Below, piece after piece: positions 10,301-20,930 of a stretch of DNA of 64,000 bases. The notes beneath the pieces were generated by a model that was not told the DNA's origin, searched no databases, and saw only the letters and a list, made by a program, of their open reading frames with translations. The stretch is from assembly GCF_000151315.2 (NCBI RefSeq), contig NW_011887296.1:384380-448379 (forward strand). Reading direction: 5' to 3'. Within the stretch, counting starts at the first letter, position 1. Each line of letters starts with the position of its first letter. The DNA comes from Capsaspora owczarzaki ATCC 30864. Taxonomy: Eukaryota > Opisthokonta > Filasterea. Made by a program: the position numbers and the translations under genes.

Positions 10301-13300
10301 TGACCGCTTTTGTGCGGTTCAGTGCGACTACCCGGCCAGTGGTCGCGGGGTCTTCCTGGAACGTCTCGAACCCTACGTTCTGAGTGACCGCATCCGCTCG
10401 TTCAGTCCGATTGTGATGCAGGCTTTCGTCGAGCATTACCTCGCGCGGGGATTTTTGCAGCGCATCGAGCGCTGCCTCGTGCACATGGATGTCGCCAACC
10501 TTGACTTGCATCAAGTCATCACCATGTGTCGGCAGCACCGCCTGTATACTGCGCTTATTTACGTCTACAACCGCGGTCTGTTTGACTATGTCTCGCCAAT
10601 GGAAGAGCTGGTTCAGCGCCTGTACCAAGCCGTCAAGGGCAAAGGGCGAGCACAAGCTGCTGCAACGAACGATGCGGCGCCATCCGGAATGTCGAGTAGC
10701 GATTTCAGCATTGGATACAAATTGCTCTTGTACATGAGCTTTTGCTTGACTGGCCGAGCCTTCCCGGCAGGCATGCTGCCCGCCGAGCTGTTGCCAACAA
10801 TCAAGTCAGAGGTGTATCACTTTTTACTGGCGCGTGCCTCAGCGACGAGTGCTCGTAGTCCTGAATCGCCCAGCTCTCCTGGTGAATTTGAAGAAGCCGT
10901 CCAGTACCCCAACCTTCGCGCCTTGCTCATGTTTGACATTCGCGAGTTCCTGAAGGTCCTGGATGTCGCCTTCGAAGATGCCGCTCTCAATCCACCCTCC
11001 TTTGGCCAGACTGCCGTGGATGAGGAATCCGCCTCCGCCTCGTCCAAATCACGCAAGCGTCGACAGGCCGATGCTCATCAGGCTTCTGCAACGCAAGATA
11101 TGGTTGTCCCGGTCCAGCCGATGCCCGATCGACAGCTCATTTTGGACATTTTATTCGACACATTCCGTGTGCGAACGATGGCCGCGGTGCAGCAAGAACA
11201 GCAACGACAACAAGTGCAACAACACCGACAACAAGCGCAGGGCAAAAGCAGTGCTCGGGCTCTGTCGCGCTCCGTGTCCCACCCCCAGTCCATCTCCCCG
11301 TTCTCTGCCGAGCAAATGACCGTTTTGTTTGCCTTCGTTGCTCGACAGTTGCTGCGCTTTCCAAAGTTGCTGACTGTCGAGCCGGCCATCCTCGATCTGA
11401 TGGTCCGCTATCTGACCAACGCCGACTCCTTGCTGTGTGACGCGAGCGAAAGCGAGTCCAAGTCCGCCGAAGCGTCCGGGCCTCAACAGGGTGGCGTGCC
11501 CGAGCTGCGGGTTTCTGTCGATGAGCGAGAGCAGGCCTTGATCAGCCTCTATCACGGAGGACTGCTCAACCACATTGACGAAGACACGCTTCTGATCATG
11601 ACCGAGTCCGCGCAATTCTTCAAAATTCTCGAGTCGTTGTACGAAGCGCGTCGGCAGTACGCCAAGATTCTTGCCATCTATCTGCGTGCTCCCAACCAGG
11701 AACGGAAGGCCATCAGCTACGTCCACCGTGTGCTGTCGGCGCCTCAGAGCTCCGTCCCGTCACGGCCCGCGTACGACGAGCGCGGCATACTGCGTCAGCC
11801 ATCCAGCTACACTGCGCAAGACAACGCGACTGTGCGGGAGTTTGCTATTCAGCATGCGTTGCAACTTTCGCTGGCCGATCGGCGTGCAATGGCCAAAGTG
11901 GTCATGCTGCACTTCCCCGAAGAGCTGGCGCCCTTTGTGGGCCGACTGCAACCCAACTCGCAAGTTCAGTACGAGTTCTTGCGTCACGTGTTTGACCCAA
12001 CTCTGCTCAGCAGTATTCCCCTCGCTACCGGCCAGCAACGGCCCTCCGTTGCGAGAGAGCCAGGCCAGTCCGAACTCAGTGCCCTTGTGGGATCGGTTCC
12101 GCTGGAAGTCAACGAGCGCTACATTGAGCTCCTTTGCGAGTATGCTCCATCCCAAGTGTATGCCTACTTGCGATTGCAAGACAACTACCGCCTTGAGGTT
12201 TGTGCATGAAGTTGCTATCGTGAATTTGAGCGTCGAAACTGGAACGAGGATTGGGGATGAGAAAGATATGAGAACAGAGAAACATTGTGCTCACACGCAC
12301 GTTGTGATTGTGTTTGACCAACCATGTGCAGGAATGTCTGCGCATGTGCAAAAAGTTCAAGATCACCGACGCCACGGCGTGGCTCCTCGAGCGGTCGGGC
12401 GACATTGTCGCCGCCTTCGAGTTGGTGCTTGCCTCACTCAAAGATCGCATTGTGTCATTATGTCACACGCTCATCTCGTCGCACTCTTCGACGCCCGAGG
12501 CTGGAGCGCAGCAACAGCAGCAGCAACAGCAGCAGCAGCAACAACAACAACAACAACAGCAACTAGCTGCAGCTCTCCATCAAGGTCCTCCGCCCGCTGT
12601 GCGACCTGTGCACCCTGAAATTCGGGGAGCAATTGCTCGCGCCCATGCCGTGCTCCTGGTTGCCATTCAGCTCTGCCAGCGCAATGCCAATCGGATCAAC
12701 GAGAACGAACGCGATCAGTTGTGGTTCCAGATGCTTGACACGGTGATGGAACCGCAGCGTCAGCTGAATCTGTTGGTGGACGAGCAAAAGCCTGCTTCCG
12801 CTGCGCGTCGTCGAATCGCCATGCAACTCAGCCCGAGCATGGTGACCAGCCTGATGATTGAACTCAAGTCGCTCACCCAGCGTGTTCTCAGTGCGATGAT
12901 GGGCTACGTCCCATTGAAAACAGTCCTGTACAAGGTGCTGCAGGACCCCAATTACAGCTCTGGCAACCTCGGTGACATTAAGGATCTTGTCATTGGCATG
13001 GTCGACACGTACAATTACGAGGCTGTCCTTCTCGAAACCACCAACCACATGATTGAGGATGATTTGATTACTGCCACCAAGTCTCTCGCTCGCGGTCTGC
13101 GCAAAGGTGAGTGTTGACCCTTGCCGTCCATGAAAAATTTCATGGTACTGTGCTGAACACCTGTTGGTCCGTGCGGTTGCGTTGGGTTTTTTTGTCTCGA
13201 ACTAGGTTTGATGCCACGCCAAGATGTTTGCAGCATTTGTGAACTTCGAGTGGTTCGTATTGCGAAAATGGACGACGCGCTGACCATCTTCCATTGCGGC

Positions 13301-13502
13301 CATGCGTATCATATGTCTTGTCTGGTTGGAGATGATGCCGGCGCTGATGTGCACTGCGTCATTTGCTCCAAGAAGCAAGCGACTGGACAGGTTTGTGGCA
13401 ATGCGTTTGTTGGTTGTGCACTGAAAGTTGATACTGATTCGCACTGCTGTGCTTTGCCCCTCTGTGTTTTTGTTTTGTTTTGTTTTGTTTTGTTTTGTTT
13501 TG

Positions 13503-13533
<31 letters not shown>

Positions 13534-14194
13534 GTTTTGTTTTGTTTTGGTTTTTTTTTTGTTTTTGTTTTTTTGCTTTTAGCGTGTACCACCAGCGGTG
13601 CTGTTGAACAGTCCTGCCAAAGCTCAAGTTCAGCGACATTCCGGAAAGCGACGTGCTGTTCAGCAGGAGGACATGGGCCTCTCGTTGGAAGACAAGTTGA
13701 ACGACTCCATGTCCTCTTCCTCGTCCACCACGAACGCTGGTCTGAATGTCTCAACATCGAGCGCTGCCAGCATCGACATATCTTCGGGCGCACTTGTCGA
13801 CCCGAGCGTTGACGCCTTGCGTCAACTGAAACGAGACTTGCTGCTGCCCAGCGAAATGGTACGTTGGGAAAAGTTCGTTGGTTCTTTTGGTTATCACTCT
13901 GTGAGTGTTCTGATCTGGCGGTCTGGTTCTTTGTTGTATTTTCGGTGTGTGTATTAGCATTCCATCCTTCGATCTCTTGGCGATGATTCCGTTGGTATCG
14001 GTCTGGGAGGAATGCGCCTGCTTGAGCCCAATGCCAAGTTCACACGGCTGCAGATTGCGCCTCCCTCGTCGAGCGTCGAGCGTGAAAAACGTCGAAGGGA
14101 GCGTGTGGCTGGCGCCATCGCGGCTCGTGCTCCAGGCTCGCTTCCCAAGCGTGCTCTCAACCAAAACGACGTTCCTGATCTTTTTGTGTTGTAG
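7329..14194 (+). CDS. VPS8: VPS8, CORVET complex subunit
   Basis: Vps8 is a subunit of the CORVET tether that acts with Rab5 on early endosomes. There are five exons: 7329-12197, 12332-13106, 13206-13390, 13583-13858 and 13958-14194, giving about 2113 residues. After a 200-residue Gln/Ser/Ala-rich leader, a beta-propeller region starts near residue 209. It includes LLAGFEKGHIAVWEL and DARGAVFSHNVRRVMG, which match the Vps8 propeller. The helical Vps8 domain includes WSERIAILVRQSKFLEALAL. Exon 2 carries CQRNANRINENERDQLWF and MVDTYNYEAVLLETT, close to animal VPS8. Exon 3 encodes a C-terminal RING (CSIC, HCGHAYHMSC, CVIC). The start is the first ATG with a good context; an upstream TTG extension is unlikely. 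It converges on the ESCO gene with a 207-base gap. Confidence 0.93.
13466..13550. repeat. TTTTG pentanucleotide repeat in a VPS8 intron
   Basis: About 15 units of TTTTG, slightly degenerate at the 3' side, fill most of the 192-base intron between exons 3 and 4. The run also supplies the T-rich tract before the acceptor at 13581-13582. Confidence 0.95.
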
Positions 14195-14401
14195 TGCTCC
14201 ATTTCTGAACTTTCGGTTGCGTTTGACTTGACTTTCAGACTGGAGTGTGTAAATGAAGAAAAAAATTAACGGGGTGTTATACATTTACTCCATGTTTCTA
14301 CAGTTATTTCGGCGTTGATTTATGCTTTTTCGCAAAACGTAGCTGCTTTCATTTAAATAGTGCGATATTGATGACAAGCCTTTGCATGCTCGAAGGTAGA
14401 G

Positions 14402-15902
14402 TTAACTTGTATGATGATACTCGACGGGCGGCGCGTTTGTTTCTTGTAGATACGCCAAGGCGAATGCCCTTCCGTTGTCTGTGAGAGGAGTGAAGGCGAT
14501 GTTTGCCTTCTCTACTGTGCCAACAGTGTAATAGTGCGCCCTGCCAAAGATGCCCATTTCCAAAAATCAATATGTCTTATCGTGAGTATTGGACTGGCAA
14601 ACTGACATTGGCACCCGAACGTCGAGCCGTCGCACTTGCTGCATGTACCTTGCAAAATCAAGTAAACGTGTGGCAATGTGGAATTTTCGGAATGCCTTGC
14701 TCACCCAGATCCGATTCACACCGAGAACCACCTTTGCGGCCGGCTTGGTGCTGGCGGAAGTGGAGGAGGCACTCGCAGCGGGACCAGAAGAATTGGACGG
14801 GCTGATGATCGTCATTGTCGTAGGGTTAAACTCTTCCAGCATAACACAGCCCACAGCCCGCTGTGGTGTGTCTCTGGTAATAAATAAAAATTTCTGGCCA
14901 AGCGTTCCAACAGACCGGGTGAGCAAACGCAACTTGTGAATGAACGAGGAAATGAACGGCAAAACCTACCCGCAGTTGGCTAGCTTCCTCAACCGACAGC
15001 AATCCAAGGTCTGCAGACATTAGTGGTAGTACCACGGTATCCTAAGATCAAAAATTGAGTGACCAAGAACCACAAAAACGACCAAACGAATCGCAGTCGC
15101 TTACAAAAAATAAATCCGACTTGCGAACTTCAACTAACATGCCGCTCGTTCGTGCGTCGGTGGCCAAGTCGGTGCTTTCCCAGCGATGCGACCTCTGTGT
15201 CAAGGCCGCGCTCCCACAACGTAAATAAAAGGTATTCTGACGAATCGACTCTTTCCCCACTCAATGCTCTCCAAGAGTACTTACAGGGACAAGGCCCTCT
15301 TTCCGCATCTGCAGCTCTTCGTGGTGCTTGAGATGCGCTTGCTCGTCATGAGCAGCCATGATCATTCCACAAGTCTTGCACTCGAGCTTTTGGCCAGCAT
15401 CCAGCATTTGTTGGACGGGCTGCTTGCGAGCGACAAGTTGTCGCGATTTCGCCTTCACCACACGGGCTGATGCACTTGACAGTGGCAACATTCTCCCTCG
15501 CCCACTCAATATATCGTTTGAAAGCATAATACGCGGGGAAGCGAACAAATCCCCGAGGCGATAACCGTGACTGCTTGGAACTCCTATCCGTCGCGATTGA
15601 TCAGGCAGGGCTGTGTCTTGGGATGCCGACTCGATGGCCATCCCACTGTCCTTTACAAGGTCACTTGCGACAAGGGTAGTCCTGTCGGCGGCACGCGCTG
15701 GGTCGAGGTCGTCCGACAGGCTGGACGAGGGCTCGGAATCAAGTGGCTGGAACTCGTCCGCGAGAGCCCAGTCGCTGCCGTCGCTCGAGAGCGGATCCGA
15801 GCGTACGTCTGAGCAAGCTCCGAACGCAGTTGCATCGGAGGACGGGCTGGGCGGGCACACTCTCGGTGACGATGGCCGCTGTTCGTCTTCTTGGGCAATC
15901 AT
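14402..15902 (-). CDS. ESCO1/2 (Eco1) cohesin N-acetyltransferase
   Basis: Eco1/ESCO acetylates the cohesin subunit SMC3 in S phase to establish sister-chromatid cohesion. There are five exons, in gene order 15902-15285, 15194-15105, 15041-14970, 14932-14649 and 14540-14402, giving about 400 residues. Exon 1 ends in the diagnostic finger after QQMLDAGQKLECKTCGM (CxxC) with the His pair in HLKHHEE. The GNAT core follows: FLFITRDTPQRAVGCVML, then GVNRIWVSKAFRKFHIATRL, which is the acetyl-CoA site. The last exon gives ANIAFTPLTDNGRAFALAYL, matching the family C-terminus. The phases close exactly (1203 bases). The frame is open upstream to 16244, but E2F-like sites lie there, so I take the ATG at 15902 as the start. 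The N-terminal 150 residues are Ser/Asp-rich and disordered. Confidence 0.88.
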
Positions 15903-16040
15903 GTTCCATAGGTCTGCCGCGCCTGCGCTCCCGATCCCGATCCGAATCCAGCAAGACGAGAGATAGCAAACCAACCAAGCAAGCCCATACAGCCCAGCGA
16001 AGTGAGTGTCGAGGCTTGAACGCTGGAGTGGATTTAACAG

Positions 16041-16089
16041 TTTTCCCGCCAAAAGTTTCCACTTTTCAACTCGTTTTGAGTTCCCGCCT
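16041..16089 (-). promoter_or_regulatory. E2F-like sites upstream of the ESCO gene
   Basis: The plus strand reads TTTTCCCGCCAAAA at 16041-16054, a perfect symmetrical E2F/DP consensus, and TTCCCGCC at 16081-16088. They lie about 140-187 bases upstream of the chosen ATG. E2F control suits an S-phase cohesion gene. The match is seen in the sequence; use by E2F is inferred. Confidence 0.6.
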
Positions 16090-16265
16090 TTTTTTTTCGT
16101 TCTGTTCCCTCTTACGTGAGTGCTGCGCTGAGCTGTCCTTGCTCGCTTCGTCTGTAGTGGTCTTGTTGTGATGGTGGTTGTTGTCGCGGCTGCTGTGGTC
16201 GTCGGTGCCATCTGCAGCCAACCGTCGAGCTCGAGAGTAGACATGCATAGGAATGGGAAATGAGC

Positions 16266-16354
16266 TGGATTTGGATTTTGGATTTGGATTTGGATTTGGA
16301 TTTGGATTTGGATTTTGGATTGGGATTTTGGATTGTGGATTTTGGATTGGGATT
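16266..16354. repeat. GGATTT/GGATTTT tandem repeat
   Basis: About fourteen units of GGATTT mixed with GGATTTT and GGATTG, upstream of the ESCO gene. Confidence 0.9.
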
Positions 16355-17001
16355 GAAAAAGGTTTCTGAGACCAAAAAAAAAAACAGCAATTCAGTGATC
16401 TGGACTTTGCGAAAAGCACAAGAGTATCTCAGGTTTCGGCGCATCAATGTCATTGAACAATGAATCGTGTCGATTGCTCCGCTCGTACATGTACTCGATC
16501 TGACGCCTAACCTGGCCGTCATGGAATGATATTGATGAACTGGTACTATGCAAGGATGAGTAAAGTGCGCATAGTCCAAAACGAGGAGTCAGAAAAGTAG
16601 AAATTCAGGCCAATAAAAACTAGACTTCTATTCACAATTTGCCAACTCTAACATCGAAATGCTCCCAGAACGATCAGATTCCTCCAACCCTCGTGGAGCA
16701 CAACGAGCGTGAAATGTTGTTTTAGATGAGGAAACATCGGGTGGATGTGAGACAGCAAGCTGGTCATGGCGTAGCCAGCGGCGGAAGAATACGAAGGATG
16801 GCGACGCCGGTGTTGTCTGAGATTGGATGAGTGCGCTCCGATTGAATGTTGAATAATACTAAGGTTATCCGGCTGATGCCGTGTGTCGCTGTAAACCAGG
16901 TAGAATTTGGGTTCTTGCGAAATTGTTGCTAAATCAGCGACGAAAGGTCGTCTTCAAAAAAGGTCGAGCGCACGGGCATTTTGGCTGCTGAAATTGCGTT
17001 T
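16355..17001. other. Intergenic, no gene seen
   Basis: No frame with coding character, splice pattern or RNA gene was found in these 650 bases. Confidence 0.5.
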
Positions 17002-17064
17002 CACAGTGGAAAAATTTTTTCCGAATTTCGGAAGACAATCCTCCGAATTTTGCTCAAAATTCGG
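17002..17064 (+). repeat. Double-hairpin repeat, left copy
   Basis: It begins CACAGTGGAAAAATTTTTTC, runs into the palindrome CCGAATTTCGG and then a stem-loop with arms CCGAATTTTG and CAAAATTCGG. A second copy in the opposite orientation lies at 20626-20681. A degenerate further stem (CCGAATTT ... AAAATTCGG) follows directly at 17068-17101. Confidence 0.75.
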
Positions 17065-17175
17065 AAAACCGAATTTATTATTTTTCCGGTGCAAAATTCG
17101 GTGCCTCAGCACAGCGAGAATATGGCGATAGCTCGACGTCTGATTGGTCAGAATTTGCTTTCTTGGTCTCCTTTT

Positions 17176-17905
17176 ATATGGGGCCGTTTTTTTAAAAAGG
17201 TAGAGTGAACCCCCCAAAATATGTCGTTCATATCCACCACCGTGTCCTACGTCGCTTTCCGCCGCTGGTGCTCTGATTGTGTGGTTTACACCATGTCATC
17301 AGTGTGCTCGAGGGTCGGGGGCGCAGCGGAAGTGCGTTGGGCGGCGGGGCGGAGCGAGAAAAGGAGCGGTTTGTGTCGCGGTGTGATTTCTCAGCCAAGC
17401 TTTTCCCAGCCCTCAATCTGTGCCACTGCTACATTCTGTTGCGGGTTCATCTTGTCCAACAATAATCGGGCCGCAGTAGAGGGCGATTAGCCCCAGCACA
17501 CTTGGTTACAAAAAAACAAACAAAAAACAAACAAAAAACAAAAAACAACTCTTGCATGTCCAAACCGAGTGCTGAACTGTTTTATGCACTCTCTCAGCTT
17601 CCGGCTCCTCCTGTCCCTACCAGCCATTGTCCCGATCTCCGATCTAAAGAATTATTTGATGTGGTGTGGCAGCCCGCTGACACTGATCTGCTACAACGAG
17701 GTTGCGTTGACCGTCACACCTTCTCGCGGCCGTACAGGCGCCGGCGAGACAGCGGCGTGTGGTCTGATGCACCGAGTGGCATGGACACATGGTCTACTCT
17801 CTCGGGCGGGGGTTGCAGGGCAGGGGAAACCAATTGCAGAGCTCAGCGACGCGATGGGAGTGAAAGACATGGCGATTCTACCTTTTTAAAAAAACAGCCC
17901 CATAT
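17176..17905. mobile_element. 730-base element with 28-base terminal inverted repeats
   Basis: The ends at 17176-17203 and 17878-17905 are inverted copies of each other, 27 of 28 bases identical (starting ATATGGGGC and ending AAAAAGGTAG). The similarity stops abruptly at the inner edge. If the element proper begins TGGGG and ends CCCCA, it is flanked on both sides by TA, as for TA-inserting DNA transposons. The interior has no transposase-like frame, so it would be a non-autonomous, MITE-like element. The superfamily is not assigned. Confidence 0.65.
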
Positions 17906-17947
17906 TATTAAAAATGTTTTTTTTAATTTTTAATAAAATTTATTTTA

Positions 17948-18487
17948 TTATTGGTTTCCATATTTGCACAAATTTACAAAAATCTCAGATCGCCCCCGCC
18001 TGCACCTTGCTGGTGCTTTGTACTTGCCTTTGGAGGGCGTGACTGGTAGCACACTGGCCAAGCATCTTGCAGCCCCGAGCTCCGCTTTGCTCCTTTCCGC
18101 ATCTGTTCAAGTAGGAATCACAAGTTAGTCACTGTTCTGTGTCATATCATGCATGACAGCTGACGGCGGGGACTTACACGTTTGCTTCAACGAGACACGT
18201 TGTCTTGCTGGCCGAACATTGCGATTGACTCCGTCTTGATCATCAGTTTCACACGCCTGCGACACATCAGCTCACAGTGAGTATTTCGTCTGTTGCGTTC
18301 TCCAATCGAACAGTATGCGTACCGAGCTCAGCACCACTTGGACTGAAAGAAGCCTGTGCGATGTGACGAGTGCGAATCTCAAGTTTTTTTCGCAATGTTC
18401 TTGTTCTTTGCAGCGTAGTGCTTGTTTGACTTGATCCAGCTCGACAGCCGCCGCCCGCTGAAGCGCGTCAATGACAATCTTGGACAT
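17948..18487 (-). CDS. Small three-exon gene of unknown function (candidate)
   Basis: I infer exons 18487-18323, 18256-18178 and 18102-17948, with donors GTACGC and GTAAGT, CAG acceptors, frames that join exactly (399 bases) and an A/T-rich tail with AATAAA-like hexamers after the stop. The 132-residue product starts MSKIVIDALQRAAAVELDQV, a likely amphipathic or coiled-coil helix. It has a basic middle (RPARQRVSLKQTY) and a Lys/Arg-rich end. The basic motif recalls the C-terminal shugoshin motif only faintly, and I do not assign it. E2F-like sites lie 75-120 bases upstream, so a cell-cycle role is plausible. Its 3' end is 43 bases from the inverted-repeat element. Confidence 0.4.
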
Positions 18488-18561
18488 CAAGTGGATGCTG
18501 TGCTACTTGTGATCATATTCCAAGGTGAGGCTGGAGTGCGAGACAATAAAAAATCATGTGA

Positions 18562-18608
18562 TTTTGGGCGCGAAATTTGAAAAATGCATTTTCCCGCCAA
18601 TTCCCGCC
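18562..18608 (-). promoter_or_regulatory. Cluster of three E2F-like sites
   Basis: The plus strand carries TTTTGGGCGCGAAATTT at 18562-18578, TTTTCCCGCC at about 18589-18598 and ATTCCCGCC at about 18600-18608. This matches TTTSSCGC-type sites in close succession, 75-120 bases upstream of the ATG at 18487. Confidence 0.6.
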
Positions 18609-19294
18609 CTAGCTGATTTAAAAAAATGCATTTTCTCCCCTTTCTATCGCGCTTCTGCAGTTCCTTCGCATCTCTCTCGTGTCGTCCTTCTATACCCATG
18701 TGAGATGAGTGTTTTCCGCGCATCCGCGCAGTCGGCATCGATCTGCAGGCAGCAGACGACCGCATCTTTCTTTTCTTTTTTTTCTTTTTTATCGCGCCTT
18801 TTTATCTTTTTTTTTTATCTTTTTTTTTTATCTTTTTTTTTTTATCTTTACCTCTATCCTCTTGTCCTCCTGACATCAGCATCGCTTGCGTGCGTTGGCT
18901 GCTGCACAGTCAGAGAGAGGTAAAGCTCGATGACAGACAAGCACCACAAGCCGCGCGACGGCTGTGTTCGCCTTCTTCTTTGCTTTTGTTTTTTTATCTT
19001 TTTCTTTTTGTTGTGGCACACTCACAAATGTCACTGCTGGCCATCTCGATCTGCACTCGATGTAGAAAAAAATAATAAATAAAATAAAAATAAATGGTAG
19101 ACTGAAGCAGTGACGTTACAAAATAAAATAAAAAAATTAAAATAAATTAAAAATAAATTAAAATTAAATAAAATTAAATTAAAATAAAATAAAGTAGCAT
19201 TAAAAAAATAAAAAAGAAATCAAAAAAGAAAGCGCAACCAAACAGGTTCGAACCCAGTAGCAAAAAGAAAGCAAAAAGCATCAAGACGCTTGGT
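18609..19294. other. Low-complexity intergenic DNA
   Basis: T-rich runs (TTTTTTTATC units at about 18775-18850) and A-rich AAATA/AAATAAA runs at 19064-19230. No gene is seen. Confidence 0.6.
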
Positions 19295-19618
19295 CTAGAC
19301 AGCTCGAAGTGAACGCTGGGCGAAATGGGATTCGATCGCAGGCATGGAACTACACTTTCTCATCCTCCTCCAATCGCGCGTATCTCGATTGGACAATATG
19401 TCATAACATCTCAGAATACTACAAGTCGAGAAAAGAAGCACGAAACACCGCGAAAAGACACGCAAACGGTGAGCACAAACTCACTCGTTTCGTGTTATTG
19501 CCTGTCCTGTCGCTGCATTGGCCCCTTTTGCCCCGCTCGCTGCTTTGAATAATACTGGATTAAGTGGTCGTCCTAACGCCATGTTGTACTCTGGTGTGCG
19601 GGGCGCGGTTTCTGCCAT
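19295..19618 (-). CDS. Possible small two-exon gene, unknown
   Basis: A tentative model: exon 19618-19485 begins MAETAPRTPEYNMALG and ends at a GTGAGT donor. A 66-base intron ends with a pyrimidine stretch and TAG, and exon 19418-19295 closes the frame (258 bases, 85 residues). The intron size and donor fit the other genes here. No family was recognised. A weak E2F-like TTTTTCGCGAA lies just upstream at about 19632-19642. It could be chance. Confidence 0.25.
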
Positions 19619-20625
19619 TTTGAAGCGAACATTCGCGAAAAATGAAGCCGGCCGCAGGCGTTCTTTGAACACTCTGTTTCCATGCTGTTACTGCCGCTGG
19701 ACTGGAACTGCTGCGACATTATTTGAGCATAACTACCTGACAATGAATGCGCTAATCACCACCCTTCACAATTTTTATCGCAGGCCGGTATCAAGCTCGC
19801 GGAAGTGATACCCATCGCGACAAACAACGCTACAACCGATCAACGCTCGTTTTTCAGCGCACACCGCACGCTTGACGTCAGCGTTCACTTGCATTACATT
19901 TGAATGATTTTTGACACGCACTGGTGTACAGTGAGGACCGAGTGCCGCAAGACTGCCAGCAGTACAAGTAAGGGACGTGACCGATTTGAGCTCACTTCTG
20001 TTTTCACGTCTCAAGATTGGCGTGGCTGTATCTGCACCCAGTGCGCAGCCGCCGTTGAAGCGGATCCATGACTGGTTACAAGTATGGCTGACGCTACAGA
20101 CAGACGTCGACATCGCAAGCGCGGTCTGCCCGCTGACCAGAGGCTGGAACTGCACCAAGTTGGCCATGCCCAGAGCTGCTTCCAACTCCAAAGCACTTCA
20201 TCATGATTCCATGGCATTTGAATACGTGTGAATAGTGTATCAATTGTATTTGTAGCTAGAATGAGAGATATCCTGAAGAATTGGTGCACTGGTGCAGTCA
20301 TTGAGTGGTGGCTGCGAAGTTGTGTCAACAGCGCTTTCCTGCGTCTGTGCGACCGTCCCCGACCGCTCCCGCATCAGAAACAAAGTGCCACAACTGTATC
20401 ACGTCACTGGACATGCAAAGGCGCGTGTTGATATGGCCTGGGGAGCAGCAGCAAGGAGGAGCGCCGATCGCAATGGACCGCCAGCCAATTCCCCTCCTCA
20501 TCGTTTCGCGTTCCAGGACAGTCCCCGCCGTCCAATTTCCACAAATATGCACTGCAAACAACATACATTGCATACTACGATTGAAAGAAACAAGCCAAAC
20601 TCAAGCATTCGCAAGTTGAAAAAAA
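19619..20625. other. Intergenic, no gene supported
   Basis: Several short open frames on both strands show no motif, splice pattern or recognisable family. Confidence 0.4.
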
Positions 20626-20681
20626 CCGAATTTTTGAAAAAATTCGGTCGTTCCGAAATTCGGAAAAAATTTTCCACTGTG
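20626..20681 (-). repeat. Double-hairpin repeat, right copy
   Basis: The reverse complement starts CACAGTGGAAAATTTTTTCC, then CCGAATTTCGG, then a stem-loop with arms CCGAATTTT and AAAATTCGG, matching the copy at 17002-17064. The two copies point at each other across 3.6 kb. Confidence 0.75.
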
Positions 20682-20930
20682 TTTTCGTTCGTTTCGATTT
20701 CTCGCTTCCCGAGCACTAAATACTGTCTCCCAATATGAAGAACTGAATTTTTAACGAGGGCCCATAGGATTGCCTCAACATTCAAGATCGGGAGGAGCGA
20801 CAATATTGACCATTTTGTATTTGAAAAAGAAACGTTGACGCTCAAAGCGCCTCTCAACTACTAACACCTCACACAAAACAGTACGGACAACCAGCAAATG
20901 AATCCAAAGAACCCAATGAATCCAAATGCT

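Noticed and set aside
13208-13582. Phe/Val/Leu-rich frame running through the TTTTG repeat
   Set aside because: Translation of a microsatellite inside a VPS8 intron; only the first part up to 13390 is real exon.
15903-16244. N-terminal extension of the ESCO frame
   Set aside because: The extra part translates the E2F-like sites and a low-complexity region and has no family similarity; I place the start at 15902.
19240-19345. tRNA-like B-box strings (GGTTCGAACCC at about 19248, GGATTCGATC at 19328)
   Set aside because: No cloverleaf, acceptor stem or matching A box with proper spacing could be folded around either string.
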